A stretch of DNA of 64,000 nucleotides, from contig NZ_CP066265.1 of assembly GCF_023278085.1 (NCBI RefSeq), forward strand, positions 2,634,501-2,698,500, given 5' to 3'. Positions 49,365 through 59,648 of this stretch are shown in pieces. Position 1 is the stretch's first letter, and the number at the start of each line of letters is the position of its first letter. This stretch comes from Pseudomonas syringae (lineage in GTDB: Bacteria > Pseudomonadota > Gammaproteobacteria > Pseudomonadales > Pseudomonadaceae). Made by a program: the position numbers and the translations under genes. The notes under the pieces were generated by a model. The model was not told where the DNA came from. It ran no database searches and saw nothing but the letters and a program-made list of their open reading frames with translations.

Positions 49365-51013
49365 ATACCGGCAGATCGCGTGGCATCACCCTGCTGATGT
49401 TGGCCTTTGCCCTCGCCTGCCTGCTGCCGCTCGGTGTTCACGGCTTGTGGATTCCCGATGAAACCCGCTACGCGCAGATCAGTCAGGAAATCCTCCACAG
49501 CGGCAACTGGGTCGTGCCTCACTTCATGGGGCTGCGCTATTTTGAAAAACCGGCTGCCGGCTATTGGTTTATCTCTTTGGGGCAGGCCGTTTTCGGTGAA
49601 AACCTGTTCGGCGTGCGGATCGCATCGGCGCTGAGTACCGGTCTGAGCGTTGTACTCGCCTACTGGCTGGCGGAAAAGATATGGCACGACCCGCGCAAGA
49701 GCTTCGCCAGCGCGCTGTTGTTCATGAGCTTTGGTTTTGTGGCCGGACAAGCGGGTTACACCAACCTTGATCCGCAATTCACACTGTGGACCAACCTGAC
49801 GCTGGTAGCGTTCTGGCACGCTGTTCATAGCGTCGATCGGGCCCGCCTGACGGCCTGGGCCTTGATGGGTCTGGCCTGCGGCATGGGCTTTCTGACCAAG
49901 GGATTTCTCGCCTGGGTGCTGCCGGTAATCGTTGTTCTGCCTTATATGATATGGCAGCGACGCCTCAAGGAGCTGCTCGGATTCGGCCCGCTTGCGGTGC
50001 TGGTCGCCGTCGTCGTCAGCCTGCCTTGGGTGCTGGCGGTGCACCAGCAAGAGCCCGACTACTGGCGTTACTTCTTCTGGCACGAGCACATTCATCGCTT
50101 TGCTGCGGAAAACGCCCAGCATGCCGAACCCTGGTGGTTTTACCTGCCGCTGCTGGTCGCGGCCTGCGTACCGTGGGCGCTGTTGCTGCCAGCGACCTTC
50201 AAACAGGCGTGGCTTCAAAAACACCGAACCGAGACGGCCTTTCTGTCGCTGTGGTTGCTGGCGCCACTGGTGTTTCTGAGCCTGAGCAAAGGCAAACTGC
50301 CCACCTACCTGCTGCCCTGCCTGCTACCGCTGGCCCTGCTGATGGCCGATGCGCTGTTCCAGCGGCTTGAACAGGGGCGCGTTACGGCGTTGCGCGTGAA
50401 TGGACTGTTCAATGCGCTTGCCACTGTCCTTGGTCTGGCAGCGTTGCTGTATCTGCAATCGGAAAAGCCGGTGTATGTGGATGAGCCAGTGCATCTGCTG
50501 CTGGCGATCATCGTGCTTGTCGGGTGGACGCTCGCCAATGCCCTGCAAGCCTTCCGCCCCCGGTTCTTCTGGACCCTGCCCGCCGTGGGAAGCTGGTTAT
50601 TGATCGCGTTGCTGCCAGCCTCGCTGCCCAACAATGTGGTGTACAACAAGACACCCGATCAATTCATCGCCAGGCATCAAACCGAGTTGGCCGCAAGCAA
50701 GTCTCTGCTGAGCAACGACCTGGGTGCCGCCTCGGCGCTGTCGTGGCGACTGAAACGGCCTGATGTCACCTTTTTCAATACCTGGGGCGAACTGGAGTAC
50801 GGCCTGGGTTATCCAGACGTGCAGAATCGAGAAGTGCCGTTTCAGGATATAGCGGCATGGATGATCAAGGCCCGACGTGACGGTCAGGTCGGCGTCATCA
50901 TGCGCGGCAAGAGTGATGACGAACTGCTCGAACTCGAGTCGCTGCCCAGTGATGGCAAGCGTTACGACGAAGGCAATCTGGTGATTCTCATCTACGCGCA
51001 GTCAGCATCATGA
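49361..51013 (+). CDS. arnT: lipid A Ara4N transferase
   Basis: 550 residues, GT83/PMT family. About twelve membrane helices, the first periplasmic loop with the conserved acidic [16 protein letters not shown], and a C-terminal periplasmic domain. Transfers Ara4N from undecaprenyl phosphate to lipid A phosphates at the periplasmic face, lowering binding of cationic peptides and polymyxin. ATGA overlap with arnD. Confidence 0.95.
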   Translation: MNTGRSRGITLLMLAFALACLLPLGVHGLWIPDETRYAQISQEILHSGNWVVPHFMGLRYFEKPAAGYWFISLGQAVFGENLFGVRIASALSTGLSVVLAYWLAEKIWHDPRKSFASALLFMSFGFVAGQAGYTNLDPQFTLWTNLTLVAFWHAVHSVDRARLTAWALMGLACGMGFLTKGFLAWVLPVIVVLPYMIWQRRLKELLGFGPLAVLVAVVVSLPWVLAVHQQEPDYWRYFFWHEHIHRFAAENAQHAEPWWFYLPLLVAACVPWALLLPATFKQAWLQKHRTETAFLSLWLLAPLVFLSLSKGKLPTYLLPCLLPLALLMADALFQRLEQGRVTALRVNGLFNALATVLGLAALLYLQSEKPVYVDEPVHLLLAIIVLVGWTLANALQAFRPRFFWTLPAVGSWLLIALLPASLPNNVVYNKTPDQFIARHQTELAASKSLLSNDLGAASALSWRLKRPDVTFFNTWGELEYGLGYPDVQNREVPFQDIAAWMIKARRDGQVGVIMRGKSDDELLELESLPSDGKRYDEGNLVILIYAQSAS

Positions 51014-51354
51014 TCTGGCTGATGCTTGTGGCCACCTGCCTGCTGACGTGTCTGGGTCAGATCGCCCAGAAGTATGCCGTAGAACGCTGGAATGGCGCTT
51101 TTCCAGGCGCGCTTGCCGCCCTTCGCTCGCCCTGGTTGTGGCTTGCCGTGACCTGCCTGGCCTTCGGCCTGCTGATCTGGCTGATGGTCTTGCAACGGCT
51201 GGATGTGGGCATTGCCTACCCGATGCTGGGCCTCAACTTCGTGCTGATCACTCTGGTGGGGCGCTTTCTTTTCAATGAGCCGGTGGACGCGCGTCACTGG
51301 TCGGGGGTGGCGCTGATCATTATTGGCGTTGCGCTGTTGGGGTCTCAGACGTGA
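51010..51354 (+). CDS. arnE: undecaprenyl-phosphate-Ara4N flippase subunit ArnE
   Basis: 114 residues, four membrane helices of the small multidrug resistance fold. ATG overlaps the arnT stop by ATGA. Works with ArnF to move the lipid-linked sugar across the inner membrane. Confidence 0.93.
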   Translation: MIWLMLVATCLLTCLGQIAQKYAVERWNGAFPGALAALRSPWLWLAVTCLAFGLLIWLMVLQRLDVGIAYPMLGLNFVLITLVGRFLFNEPVDARHWSGVALIIIGVALLGSQT

Positions 51355-51785
51355 GCCGCCGCAACGGCACGATACTGGCCATGACCAGTGTTGTATTGGT
51401 CAGTTCTGCGCAACTGGGCATGCGCTGGGGCATGAGTCGTCTGCCCTCGCCCGGCCAGTGGCTCGATATGCAGACCTGGAGCCCGATTGATTTCAGCGCC
51501 GTTGCCGTGATCGGCGTCTCGATCATGGCCTATGCGCTTTCCATGCTCGCCTGGCTGCTGGCGCTTCGGGACCTGCCCCTGAGCCGCGCCTATTCACTCC
51601 TCGCGGTCAGCTATCCGCTGGTTTATACGCTGGCGGCCCTTCTGCCATTTTTCCACGAGACGTTCACGGTATCGAAAACTGTGGGTGTCACGCTGATCGT
51701 GGCAGGTGTCTTGATTATCAATCTGCGGCGCATTTCCGGCCCTCAAACTAAGGATTTCTCCCATGAAAATCAGCGTTTTCGGTAG
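51351..51785 (+). CDS. arnF: undecaprenyl-phosphate-Ara4N flippase subunit ArnF
   Basis: 144 residues, four membrane helices, GTG start overlapping the arnE stop (GTGA). Its last 23 bases overlap the start of ugd, whose AAGGA ribosome site lies inside arnF. Confidence 0.92.
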   Translation: MSRRNGTILAMTSVVLVSSAQLGMRWGMSRLPSPGQWLDMQTWSPIDFSAVAVIGVSIMAYALSMLAWLLALRDLPLSRAYSLLAVSYPLVYTLAALLPFFHETFTVSKTVGVTLIVAGVLIINLRRISGPQTKDFSHENQRFR

Positions 51786-53157
51786 CGGATATGTAGGCCT
51801 GGTGCAAGCAACCGTGCTTGCCGAAGTGGGCCACGACGTTGTCTGCATGGACATCGATCAACACAAGATCGAGCAACTCCGTCAGGGCCAGGTGCATATT
51901 TACGAGCCGGGGCTGGCTAACCTGGTGCGTGAAAACCTGGATCATGAACGCCTGCACTTCACCACCGACGAGCAGGCTGCCGTGGAGCATGCCGAAGTCC
52001 TGTTCATTGCCGTCGGGACGCCTTCCCGAGCAGATGGCTCTGCTGATCTGAGCGGTTTTTTCGCCGTGGGCGATGCGATTGCCCGGCATCGCCGCGAACC
52101 ACTGATCATCGTTGAAAAGTCCACTGTGCCGGTCGGCAGCGGCGACGCCCTGCGCGCGCACATGGATAAAGCCTTGCGCCAGGCGGGTCGGCTGCTGCAG
52201 TTCGATATCGTGTCCAACCCGGAATTCCTCAAGGAAGGCTCGGCAGTCAATGACTGCCGACGTCCGGACCGGATCGTCATAGGCTGCGAAAACGAGGCGG
52301 TGCAAAAAGTCATGCGCGAGCTGTACGCGCCGTTCAACCGCAACCATGACCGCATCATGTTCATGGACCTGCGCAGCGCCGAGCTGACCAAGTACGCCGC
52401 CAACTGCATGCTGGCCACCAAAATCAGCTTCATCAACCAGATCGCCGAACTGGCAGAACACCTCGGTGCGGACGTTGAATCTGTCCGGCTGGGCATAGGC
52501 GCCGACTCACGTATCGGCTACGACTTCATCTACCCCGGCTGCGGTTATGGCGGTTCGTGCTTTGGCAAGGACATCCGCGCACTGATCCACAGCGCGAAAG
52601 AAGCCAACTGCTCCAACGACCTGTTGTCGGTGGTCGAGGCCATCAACGAACGGCAGAAAAGCAAACTGTTCGAGCGGGTCAATGCCTTCTATCAGGGTAA
52701 TCTGCGCGGCAAGACGTTCGCGCTGTGGGGCCTGGCATTCAAACCGAACACCGATGACATGCGCGACGCCCCCAGCCGCGTGCTGATGGAAGCGCTCTGG
52801 CAGGCCGGCGCGGTGGTCAAGGCATTTGACCCTGAGGCCATGCAGGAAACCCAGCGTATCTACGGGCATCGCAAGGATCTGATTCTGATGGGCACGCCGG
52901 AATCGGCACTCGATGAAGCCGATGCGTTGATCATCTGCACGGAATGGCAGCAGTTCAAAGCCCCGGATTTCGAGCTGATCCAGCAGCGCCTTAGCGCACC
53001 GGTCATCTTCGACGGTCGCAATCTGTACGACACTGAGCGGCTCGCGAGCCGCGGTTTTCACTACTTCCCCATGGGCCGTGGTGAATCCTGTGATTTACCC
53101 ATTCCGCAGAAGCAGTGGATTGCTTACCCTCCGCTCGCTGGCGGCCAGCTCGCCTGA
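51763..53157 (+). CDS. ugd: UDP-glucose 6-dehydrogenase
   Basis: 464 residues. N-terminal NAD motif [22 protein letters not shown], catalytic Cys in YPGCGYGGSCFGKD, C-terminal UDP-binding domain. Oxidises UDP-glucose to UDP-glucuronate, the substrate of ArnA. Having it as last gene ties the precursor supply to the arn operon. Confidence 0.94.
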   Translation: MKISVFGSGYVGLVQATVLAEVGHDVVCMDIDQHKIEQLRQGQVHIYEPGLANLVRENLDHERLHFTTDEQAAVEHAEVLFIAVGTPSRADGSADLSGFFAVGDAIARHRREPLIIVEKSTVPVGSGDALRAHMDKALRQAGRLLQFDIVSNPEFLKEGSAVNDCRRPDRIVIGCENEAVQKVMRELYAPFNRNHDRIMFMDLRSAELTKYAANCMLATKISFINQIAELAEHLGADVESVRLGIGADSRIGYDFIYPGCGYGGSCFGKDIRALIHSAKEANCSNDLLSVVEAINERQKSKLFERVNAFYQGNLRGKTFALWGLAFKPNTDDMRDAPSRVLMEALWQAGAVVKAFDPEAMQETQRIYGHRKDLILMGTPESALDEADALIICTEWQQFKAPDFELIQQRLSAPVIFDGRNLYDTERLASRGFHYFPMGRGESCDLPIPQKQWIAYPPLAGGQLA

Positions 53158-53161
53158 GCCT

Positions 53162-53205
53162 GTGCCCTGAGCGTCTGATGTTCCATTGCGGGCCGCTCAG
53201 GGCAC
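53162..53205. terminator. 12-bp inverted repeat between convergent ugd and PMT genes
   Basis: GTGCCCTGAGCG and CGCTCAGGGCAC are perfect arms around a 20-base loop, filling most of the 64 bp between the two stops. Serves as bidirectional terminator, though there is no T run. Confidence 0.6.
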
Positions 53206-53221
53206 GTGGTCGGAATCATTG

Positions 53222-54676
53222 TCAGTGGCTGACGAAATAGTAGGTACGCTCACCGACTTTGACCTGGTCGACGATCCGCACCGGCGGCGCAGCCGCTGAC
53301 AGGTTTTCCGTAATGGCGACGTTATCGACCGAGCGATCGAGATACGCGTTCAGGTCAGCGCTCGACATCAGCGCGTCGAGCAAACTCTGGCCATAGAACA
53401 CGCTGGCTCCCGCCAGCCGCTCAGTGGGCCGGAACAGCGCAACGTGACGCCCCTGAATTTGCAAGGCGTGGGTCTTGTCGGCCAACGGCAGGAACGACAA
53501 TTGTTTATCAGCTCGCGGCACCACCCACACGGCTACGCTGAGGTAGCAGATCACAATCAGCAACACGCCTGCGACGGTCATTACCTGGCGATTTTGCGTG
53601 ATGAATCCGGCCCAGGCAGAACGCGCAGCGCGTGCCCGCACCTTCTCGCCCAACACAAACGCATACTCTGCTGCGATCACGGCAGCGGCAGGCGCCAGCG
53701 ACATCAGGTAAACCATGCGTTTGCTGGACGCCAGTGTCAGCAGCAGGAACTGAACGACCAGCCACAGGCTGAAAAACAAAAGGTATCGATGGGCACTCAG
53801 CTGTTTACGGAAATGCCAAAGGCCCAGATAGACCAGAATATTCCACGGCAAAAAGGCTTCAGGCAGTTTCGCGAGGTAATAGTAGAAAGGTTCGTAATGA
53901 CCCGCCTCCTCGAACGAACCACTGAAACGACCGACGCTGTTGGTCCACAGCACGCCCTTCAGCGACTGCACTCCGCCCTGCCCGTACAGCAGATAAAGCC
54001 AGACAAACAGCGGTATCAGCGCCAGAACAGTGAACATCGCCGGACGCAGCCAGTCGGCAATGACCAAGCGTCTGTGCTGCACTGACTCACAGACCAGCCA
54101 CGCGAAAATCACCACGCCTGGCATGGCCAGCCCCAGTACCCCTTTGCTCAGGGTCGACACTGCGATGCCCAGGGAAAACAGCAGCCAGGTGCCGATTGCC
54201 GGTTTGTCCCTGCGTACAGCACTGGCGTAAAAAAAGGCCAGCAGCGCAGTGCTCACCCCCAATGCCAACAGTGCGTCCTCGCCCACCTGCCGCGAGTTGC
54301 TCCAGAAGCTGGCCTGCGTGGCGAGCATGAATGCAGCCATCCACGCCACAGACGCTGGCCTACCCAACAGTCTCAGCATCCGGTACAGCAACAACACGCT
54401 GAACACCCCGGCGAATGCAGAAGCCAGCCGCACCGCCCATGGCGTGCCACCGAACATACCGATAGCCGCCGCGTCCAGCCAGACACTCAACGGCGGCTTT
54501 TCCAGAAAGGGCTGATTGTTCAGCATGGGTGTCACCCAGTTGTCACTCAGGTGCATCTCCATGGCGATGCCGGCGACTCGCGGCTCCGTTGAGTTTTGCA
54601 GTTGGTGATTACCCAGCGCGACGAAGAACAACGCAACGGCCAGCAGTAATAGGGACAGTTCACGAGAGAGGGTCAA
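53222..54676 (-). CDS. ArnT-like PMT-family glycosyltransferase
   Basis: 484 residues, about eleven membrane helices, related to ArnT by the first loop (STEPRVAGIAMEMHLSDNWVTPMLNNQPFLEKPPLSVW) and general layout, but shorter, with Glu-Pro-Arg in place of the Asp-Glu-Thr-Arg of ArnT, and a smaller periplasmic C-terminal domain. Likely transfers a sugar from a polyprenyl phosphate to an envelope acceptor. It is convergent with the arn operon and so independently transcribed. Confidence 0.85.
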   Translation of the reverse strand: MTLSRELSLLLLAVALFFVALGNHQLQNSTEPRVAGIAMEMHLSDNWVTPMLNNQPFLEKPPLSVWLDAAAIGMFGGTPWAVRLASAFAGVFSVLLLYRMLRLLGRPASVAWMAAFMLATQASFWSNSRQVGEDALLALGVSTALLAFFYASAVRRDKPAIGTWLLFSLGIAVSTLSKGVLGLAMPGVVIFAWLVCESVQHRRLVIADWLRPAMFTVLALIPLFVWLYLLYGQGGVQSLKGVLWTNSVGRFSGSFEEAGHYEPFYYYLAKLPEAFLPWNILVYLGLWHFRKQLSAHRYLLFFSLWLVVQFLLLTLASSKRMVYLMSLAPAAAVIAAEYAFVLGEKVRARAARSAWAGFITQNRQVMTVAGVLLIVICYLSVAVWVVPRADKQLSFLPLADKTHALQIQGRHVALFRPTERLAGASVFYGQSLLDALMSSADLNAYLDRSVDNVAITENLSAAAPPVRIVDQVKVGERTYYFVSH

Positions 54677-54809
54677 GGCTATATACCGAGTGGGTCAAGA
54701 GTGGCTCGGTGAAGAGTATGGCGGGAAAAAGTGTAAGCGACCCATTGATGAAATATTGTTAACCGTGTGGGCCAAAATTGTCAGGCAGAAGTGATGTTGG
54801 GGCTATATG

Positions 54810-54825
54810 TTCGACAATTGTCGAA
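54810..54825. promoter_or_regulatory. 16-bp perfect palindrome, function unknown
   Basis: TTCGACAATTGTCGAA lies about 134 bp upstream of the PMT gene start, in a 298-bp gap with no gene. Suited to binding of a dimeric regulator. A short T-rich stretch follows on the plus strand. Confidence 0.5.
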
Positions 54826-54908
54826 GTTTGTTTTTATAAATGGTTATTAAAAACGGCTCGCCACCGCGATTACCGTAAATACCGGCAGTTCAAACCCTGT
54901 TCAGCACA

Positions 54909-54946
54909 AAAAAAACGGGGAGCGATATACGCTCCCCATTTTTGAA
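54909..54946 (-). terminator. Rho-independent terminator of the membrane-protein gene
   Basis: GGGGAGCG-ATATA-CGCTCCCC with eight A before it on the plus strand, which is a T run on the minus strand, and five T after it, so it can work in both directions. Ends the minus-strand gene that stops at 54975. Confidence 0.9.
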
Positions 54947-54974
54947 CTTCAGTCCCAACCTGACGCTGTCTTGA

Positions 54975-55994
54975 TCAGATAGCAGCAACTACCTTGGCTG
55001 GCGGCTGAGTACGACGACCCAGTACACCGGCACCCGCAGCCACCAGACCCGAAATCACCAGAGTGATCAGCAGAATCCAGGCACCTTGGGAAACACGCTT
55101 GGCAGTGACTTCAGCCGCTTCGCGGGCTTTCTGTTCTGCCTGAGCTTTCAGTTCCTGATACTTGGCGTAAGCCTGACGGTAGCTGGCTTGAGCCTGATCA
55201 ACGATCTGATTGGCTTCAGCGTCGGTTTTGTTGCCACGCGCTTTGATCAGGTTAACCAGCGCCTGACGGTCAGCAGCATCCCAGGCCTGATCGCCTTTGG
55301 CTTTGATGCGATCCATCAGGCCACCCAGTTGCTCATCGACTTGCTGAGGGTTTTGCGCGCTTTGCTTGGCAGTGTTCTGCGCGTCCTGCTGAGTGGCTTG
55401 CGCCTCTTGCTTGACGTTTTCAGGGTTCAGCTCAGGCTTGCCAGTCTGGCGCATTGCAGTTTCGATCTCGCCCTGGATATCGTCCAGATTGAAGTCGATG
55501 CCTTGTGCGCGCAGTTGGTCCTGAATCTTGCCACCGACCGCAGGAGCGACTTGAGCGATACCACTGCCCAGTGCCGACATGCCGCTGCCTGCCAGATTGA
55601 GGCCGCCACGAACCACACCTGTAACTGCGCTGGAAACCAGATAAACAGTGATCAGCGACACCGACGCCCATACCAGCAGGCCGTGGAAAGCACCTTCACG
55701 CTGAGCCAGACGCCCCGCAGCCCAACCGCCAACGAACAGCGAGATGACCGAGCTGACCACTACCCAGATACCTGCACCGGTGCCGATACCGGACAGTGGA
55801 TTGGCTTCCTGCATGGGATCAATGCTGGCGCTGCCAATGGCAGTACCCAACAGATTCAGTAAAAGCGAAACAACCATGGCCAGTACCACACCGGCCAGAA
55901 TCGCACTCCAGGAAATACGTTTAAGCAGCGGAGCCATTGCATGAGTTTCTTGGTACACAGGGGCACCTGGGGCGATACGGTCGTCGCGAATCAT
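54975..55994 (-). CDS. inner-membrane protein with central helical region
   Basis: 339 residues from the ATG at 55994, which has AAGGA eight bases upstream (an earlier ATG at 56015 has none). Three membrane helices lie in the first ~125 residues (Gly/Ala-rich, with VGGWAAGRLAQREGAFHGLLVW), followed by a long Gln/Ala-rich hydrophilic, probably coiled region, and one C-terminal helix. Similar proteins are annotated as hypothetical or PhnA-like; function unknown, perhaps envelope stress. A strong terminator follows, so it is a single-gene unit. Confidence 0.75.
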   Translation of the reverse strand: MIRDDRIAPGAPVYQETHAMAPLLKRISWSAILAGVVLAMVVSLLLNLLGTAIGSASIDPMQEANPLSGIGTGAGIWVVVSSVISLFVGGWAAGRLAQREGAFHGLLVWASVSLITVYLVSSAVTGVVRGGLNLAGSGMSALGSGIAQVAPAVGGKIQDQLRAQGIDFNLDDIQGEIETAMRQTGKPELNPENVKQEAQATQQDAQNTAKQSAQNPQQVDEQLGGLMDRIKAKGDQAWDAADRQALVNLIKARGNKTDAEANQIVDQAQASYRQAYAKYQELKAQAEQKAREAAEVTAKRVSQGAWILLITLVISGLVAAGAGVLGRRTQPPAKVVAAI

Positions 55995-56357
55995 AATAGT
56001 AGTCCTTTGAGTCATTGGCAGTGAACGCGAAATTGTTTGGCGTACACTTCAATGACCCAAGCGACACTCAAGAAGTTTAAAACTTTTATTCACTTTTTTC
56101 AGTGTTTGAAAACGTGACAGATACGGTGGCTGTCAATGGAACGGAATGCTTCACGTATGTTCAAAATCCGCCATCTATTCGGCACGCTAACAGTGTTTCA
56201 TGTATCAATGGGGAGTGTTGTCTGTTGTCTAATGATTTAACGTCAATTAATTGAACAGCCTGTTTTGCCCAAGCAACAATAGCCATTATTCGGTGGCGGC
56301 ATGACAGCCTGCTCTGGATGGGAAACAGGCGGATCAACACCATAAGGCGACACTCAT
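55995..56357. other. 363-bp gap between the membrane protein and LOV-kinase genes
   Basis: Contains the leftward promoter of the membrane-protein gene. AAGTTTAAAACTT (56075-56087) is an AT-rich near-palindrome, and on the minus strand AAACTT is followed 16 bases later by GTCATT, loosely like an ECF sigma promoter. No gene seen. Confidence 0.35.
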
Positions 56358-57962
56358 TCAGGCAATGCCATTCGGCCCGTCCAGCACCTGGCGAACTTTG
56401 CGGGCAAGATCGTGGGGCATACACGGTTTGGAGATCACATCGAACTCGGCCCCTCCCAGATCAGTCCGTTCGATCGAGCTTTCCGCGTAGCCGGTGGTCA
56501 ACAGCACTTTGACCTTCGGGTACCGGCGTTTGACTTCGCGCGCCAGCATCACGCCATTCATACCGCCCGGCATGATCAGATCGGTAAACAGCAAGTCATA
56601 CCTGTTTCCGGACTCGAACTTCTTCAGCGCCTCATGCGCATTCAGCACGATATCGGACACATAGCCATAGTCATCCAGCACCATCTTCGCCAACTCGGCG
56701 ACGTCAGCGCGATCTTCAACGATAAGAATACGTTCACTGCTGCCAAGACGCCTTTCTGCTGCCTTCGGCGACTCGGTGTGGGTCAACCCCGCCTCATCGA
56801 CCGGGAAATACAGACGCAGCGTCGTACCGACACCTTCTTCTGTGTAAATGCGCGCGGCACCACCTGACTGTTTGGCGAAGCCATATACCATCGACAGGCC
56901 CAGACCAGAGCCTTTACCTTCTTCTTTGGTAGTGAAAAACGGGTCCATAACCCGGTCACGAATGCTGGCAGGCATGCCGATACCGTTATCGGTCACGGCA
57001 ATGCTGACATAGCGTCCCGGCAACAGACCGTCATAAGAGACGTTGATCAGTTCGTCGACCACCAGGTTGCGCGTCTCGATGCACACCTTCGGGCTGGCTC
57101 TGCCAATCAGCGCATCACGGGCATTGATAAAAATATTCAGCAGGGCAACTTCTGCCTGAGTCGGGTCTATGCGGCAGTTCTTGAGTGCAGGCTCAAGATC
57201 GGTTTCGATAGTCACTTCCGGCCCGAATGTTCGCTGCAGCAGCGATTCAGTCGTGGAAACCAGTCCGTTGAGGTTCAACACCCTGCCCTGAAGCTTCTGT
57301 TTGCGTGCGAAAGCCAGTAATTGCTTGGTGAGGGTGCTGGCGCGTTCTACCGCCGATTTGGCGTGCTGAACGCTGCGCTGGACCCGTTGCACATCAATAC
57401 CAGGTTTCTCCACAGCGCTGCCGATCAGATCGATGTAGCCGCCCATGACCTGCAGGAGGTTATTGAAATCGTGGGCGATGCCGCCGGTCAGTTGCCCCAG
57501 GGCTTCCATTTTCTGAGCCTGGCGCAACGCTTCTTCAGCGTCCTTACGGCGACTGATGTCGAGCTGCGACGCGAAAAAATAGATCAGATCACCCGCATCG
57601 TTATAGACCGGTGAGATAAACAGTGCATTCCAGAAAGACGAACCATCCTTGCGGTAGTTAAGGATCTCTGTGGAGATGTCGGTACGCTCCCGAATGGCAT
57701 CGCGCAGGGATTGCACCACTGACTGATCGGTTTCCGGCCCTTGGAGAAACCGGCAGTTCGTACCAATGATCTCATCCGCCGCATAGCCGGTCATTTCCAG
57801 AAAAGCCCGGTTGGAAAAAATGATGGGATTATCCGGACGATTGGGGTCGGTCACGATCATCGGCATGCGTGTCGTCTCTACCGCCGCAAAAAAGATGTCC
57901 CGCCCCTGATGCTGAATATCTCCCGTCGCAGCATTATCGACACGGGCTTTATCTTCCGACAC
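56358..57962 (-). CDS. blue-light-sensing LOV hybrid histidine kinase
   Basis: 534 residues from the GTG at 57962, which has GGAG eight bases upstream and gives the length and first residues ([14 protein letters not shown]) known for the P. syringae LOV kinase. LOV/PAS domain 20-140 with the flavin-adduct Cys70 in [15 protein letters not shown]/HisKA-like dimerisation domain with phospho-accepting His164 ([11 protein letters not shown]); ATPase domain with DNGIGM (325-330) and GSGLGLS (351-357); receiver domain with Asp461 ([10 protein letters not shown]). Blue light forms a cysteinyl-FMN adduct and turns the kinase on; in P. syringae it influences motility, attachment and virulence. No cognate gene lies beside it. 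Confidence 0.92.
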   Translation of the reverse strand: MSEDKARVDNAATGDIQHQGRDIFFAAVETTRMPMIVTDPNRPDNPIIFSNRAFLEMTGYAADEIIGTNCRFLQGPETDQSVVQSLRDAIRERTDISTEILNYRKDGSSFWNALFISPVYNDAGDLIYFFASQLDISRRKDAEEALRQAQKMEALGQLTGGIAHDFNNLLQVMGGYIDLIGSAVEKPGIDVQRVQRSVQHAKSAVERASTLTKQLLAFARKQKLQGRVLNLNGLVSTTESLLQRTFGPEVTIETDLEPALKNCRIDPTQAEVALLNIFINARDALIGRASPKVCIETRNLVVDELINVSYDGLLPGRYVSIAVTDNGIGMPASIRDRVMDPFFTTKEEGKGSGLGLSMVYGFAKQSGGAARIYTEEGVGTTLRLYFPVDEAGLTHTESPKAAERRLGSSERILIVEDRADVAELAKMVLDDYGYVSDIVLNAHEALKKFESGNRYDLLFTDLIMPGGMNGVMLAREVKRRYPKVKVLLTTGYAESSIERTDLGGAEFDVISKPCMPHDLARKVRQVLDGPNGIA

Positions 57963-58216
57963 GCCTGGAACTCCACGACTGGTAGATGAATTAGAGCAGA
58001 CACTCTTGAAAGTAGGACTGGTACCCCTCAAAAGGGTTCTGTGTCACCTGACAAAAACCCAATATATATTCGTATGACGGGCTATGTCGCTCAGAACAAG
58101 CCATTTGCGGGGAGAACGGCTATCCATTTGGAAGGATTAACACGCACAGTGCGGAGTCAGGCAGCCCCTGCACCCTTTCAATTGCGTAGGCTCAGACCGG
58201 CAGGCGGCGCTGAACG

Positions 58217-58765
58217 TCAGAAGTTCGCAGGCGTGTTGGAACTGATGATCTCGGCCTCGTCCTGGCCGATATTGCGGAAGCGATGCGGCAACGTGGTTGG
58301 AAAGTAGTAGCCGTCTCCGGGGCCCAGAATGTTGACCTGACCGTTGATGGTCAGCTCCACGGTGCCCCGGATTACCAGCCCGCACTCCTCGCCCTCACTG
58401 TGGACGATAGGCTCCTCACCCGAATCGGCACCCGGCGCATACTGCTCGCGCAGAAAACGCATCTGCCGGCTGGGCAGGGTTGCCCCGACCAGCAGCAGGC
58501 GTACCCCGTTACGGCCCAGATCAGGTTGATCGCCCCCGCGAAAGACATATTGATCCTGGCCTGGCGGTTGATCGAAGGTGAAAAAATCCGCTAGCGTCAT
58601 GGGGATGCCCTCAAGCAGTTTCTTGAGGGAACTGATCGAAGGGCTCACACGATTCTGTTCAATCAGAGAGATCGTGGCATTGGTCACACCACTGCGTCTG
58701 GCGAGTTCGCGTTGCGACAGCTTGTAGCTTTCACGCACCAGTTTCAGTCGTGCTCCCGTATCCAT
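58217..58765 (-). CDS. XRE-cupin regulator, PuuR-like
   Basis: 182 residues from the ATG at 58765 with AAGG eight bases upstream. N-terminal helix-turn-helix (LSQRELARRSGVTNATISLIEQ) and C-terminal cupin (EEPIVHSEGEECGLVIRG, LPHRFRNIG). This is the layout of PuuR, repressor of putrescine use through gamma-glutamyl intermediates. It lies just downstream of puuD on the same strand. Confidence 0.85.
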   Translation of the reverse strand: MDTGARLKLVRESYKLSQRELARRSGVTNATISLIEQNRVSPSISSLKKLLEGIPMTLADFFTFDQPPGQDQYVFRGGDQPDLGRNGVRLLLVGATLPSRQMRFLREQYAPGADSGEEPIVHSEGEECGLVIRGTVELTINGQVNILGPGDGYYFPTTLPHRFRNIGQDEAEIISSNTPANF

Positions 58766-58892
58766 AGTGGCCTTATAAGAAGAATATCCGTTGAAAGAGG
58801 CAGACTCCCGGGGCAATGGTTGGACCATCAGTCGGGAGCCTCAAGGCGGATATTAAATCACGTTTGTCAGCGCAGCTCAGCAGCTGATCGTG

Positions 58893-59648
58893 TCACACGC
58901 CCTGACGCCGCCGGGCGTAAGCCAGACAGGCTTCGCGAAACGCCTTGAACAGGCTCAGCGATACTGGATTGTCGAGAAACTCCCACTCTGGATGCCACTG
59001 CACGCCCAGTACAAACCCTGGCGCACCCGGCAGCGAAACCGCCTCCACCAGACCATCCGGCGCCAGCGCTTCGGCGCGAAGATCGGCTGCCAGCCGGTCG
59101 ATGCCCTGACTGTGCAGGCTGTTGACCTCGAAGCCTGGCGCCAGACCCAGCGCATCCAGCAAACCGCCCGGTCGCACGGACACTGCATGCTGCGGCGCAT
59201 ATTGCACGGGCAGCGAATCACTTTGCGGCTCGCGATGGTCCAGGTATCCCGGCAGGTCCTGCACCCGCTGATGAAGACTGCCGCCCAATGCCACGTTCAG
59301 CTCCTGAAAGCCACGGCAGATGCACAACACCGGTACACCCTGTGCGATGGCTGCCCTGAGCAGCGGCAGCGTAGTGCGATCCCGAAACACGTCATGCGCC
59401 GTGCCTTCCACGCTTGGCGGGCCGTTGTAATGACGCGGCTCGACATTGGATGGCGAGCCGGTGAACAGCAGCCCGTCGAGCGACGCCAACAGCTGCTCGG
59501 GTGCGGTCGGCACATCAAGCGCCGGGAGAATGACCGGTACGCCTGCAAAGGCTGCGGCTTCGACGTATTTATCGCCTGCGGTGTGAGAAGAATACTTGCC
59601 CAACTGCTGGCGGCAGGCGGTTACACCGATCAAAGGGGGGTACGACAT
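58893..59648 (-). CDS. puuD: gamma-glutamyl-GABA hydrolase, PuuD-like
   Basis: 251 residues, class I glutamine-amidotransferase-like peptidase C26. Nucleophile Cys111 in CICRGFQELNVALGG and His in GVQWHPEWEF are present. Releases GABA from gamma-glutamyl-GABA, the last step of the Puu route. Other puu genes are not in the window. Divergent from a LysR gene across 128 bp. Confidence 0.87.
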   Translation of the reverse strand: MSYPPLIGVTACRQQLGKYSSHTAGDKYVEAAAFAGVPVILPALDVPTAPEQLLASLDGLLFTGSPSNVEPRHYNGPPSVEGTAHDVFRDRTTLPLLRAAIAQGVPVLCICRGFQELNVALGGSLHQRVQDLPGYLDHREPQSDSLPVQYAPQHAVSVRPGGLLDALGLAPGFEVNSLHSQGIDRLAADLRAEALAPDGLVEAVSLPGAPGFVLGVQWHPEWEFLDNPVSLSLFKAFREACLAYARRRQGV

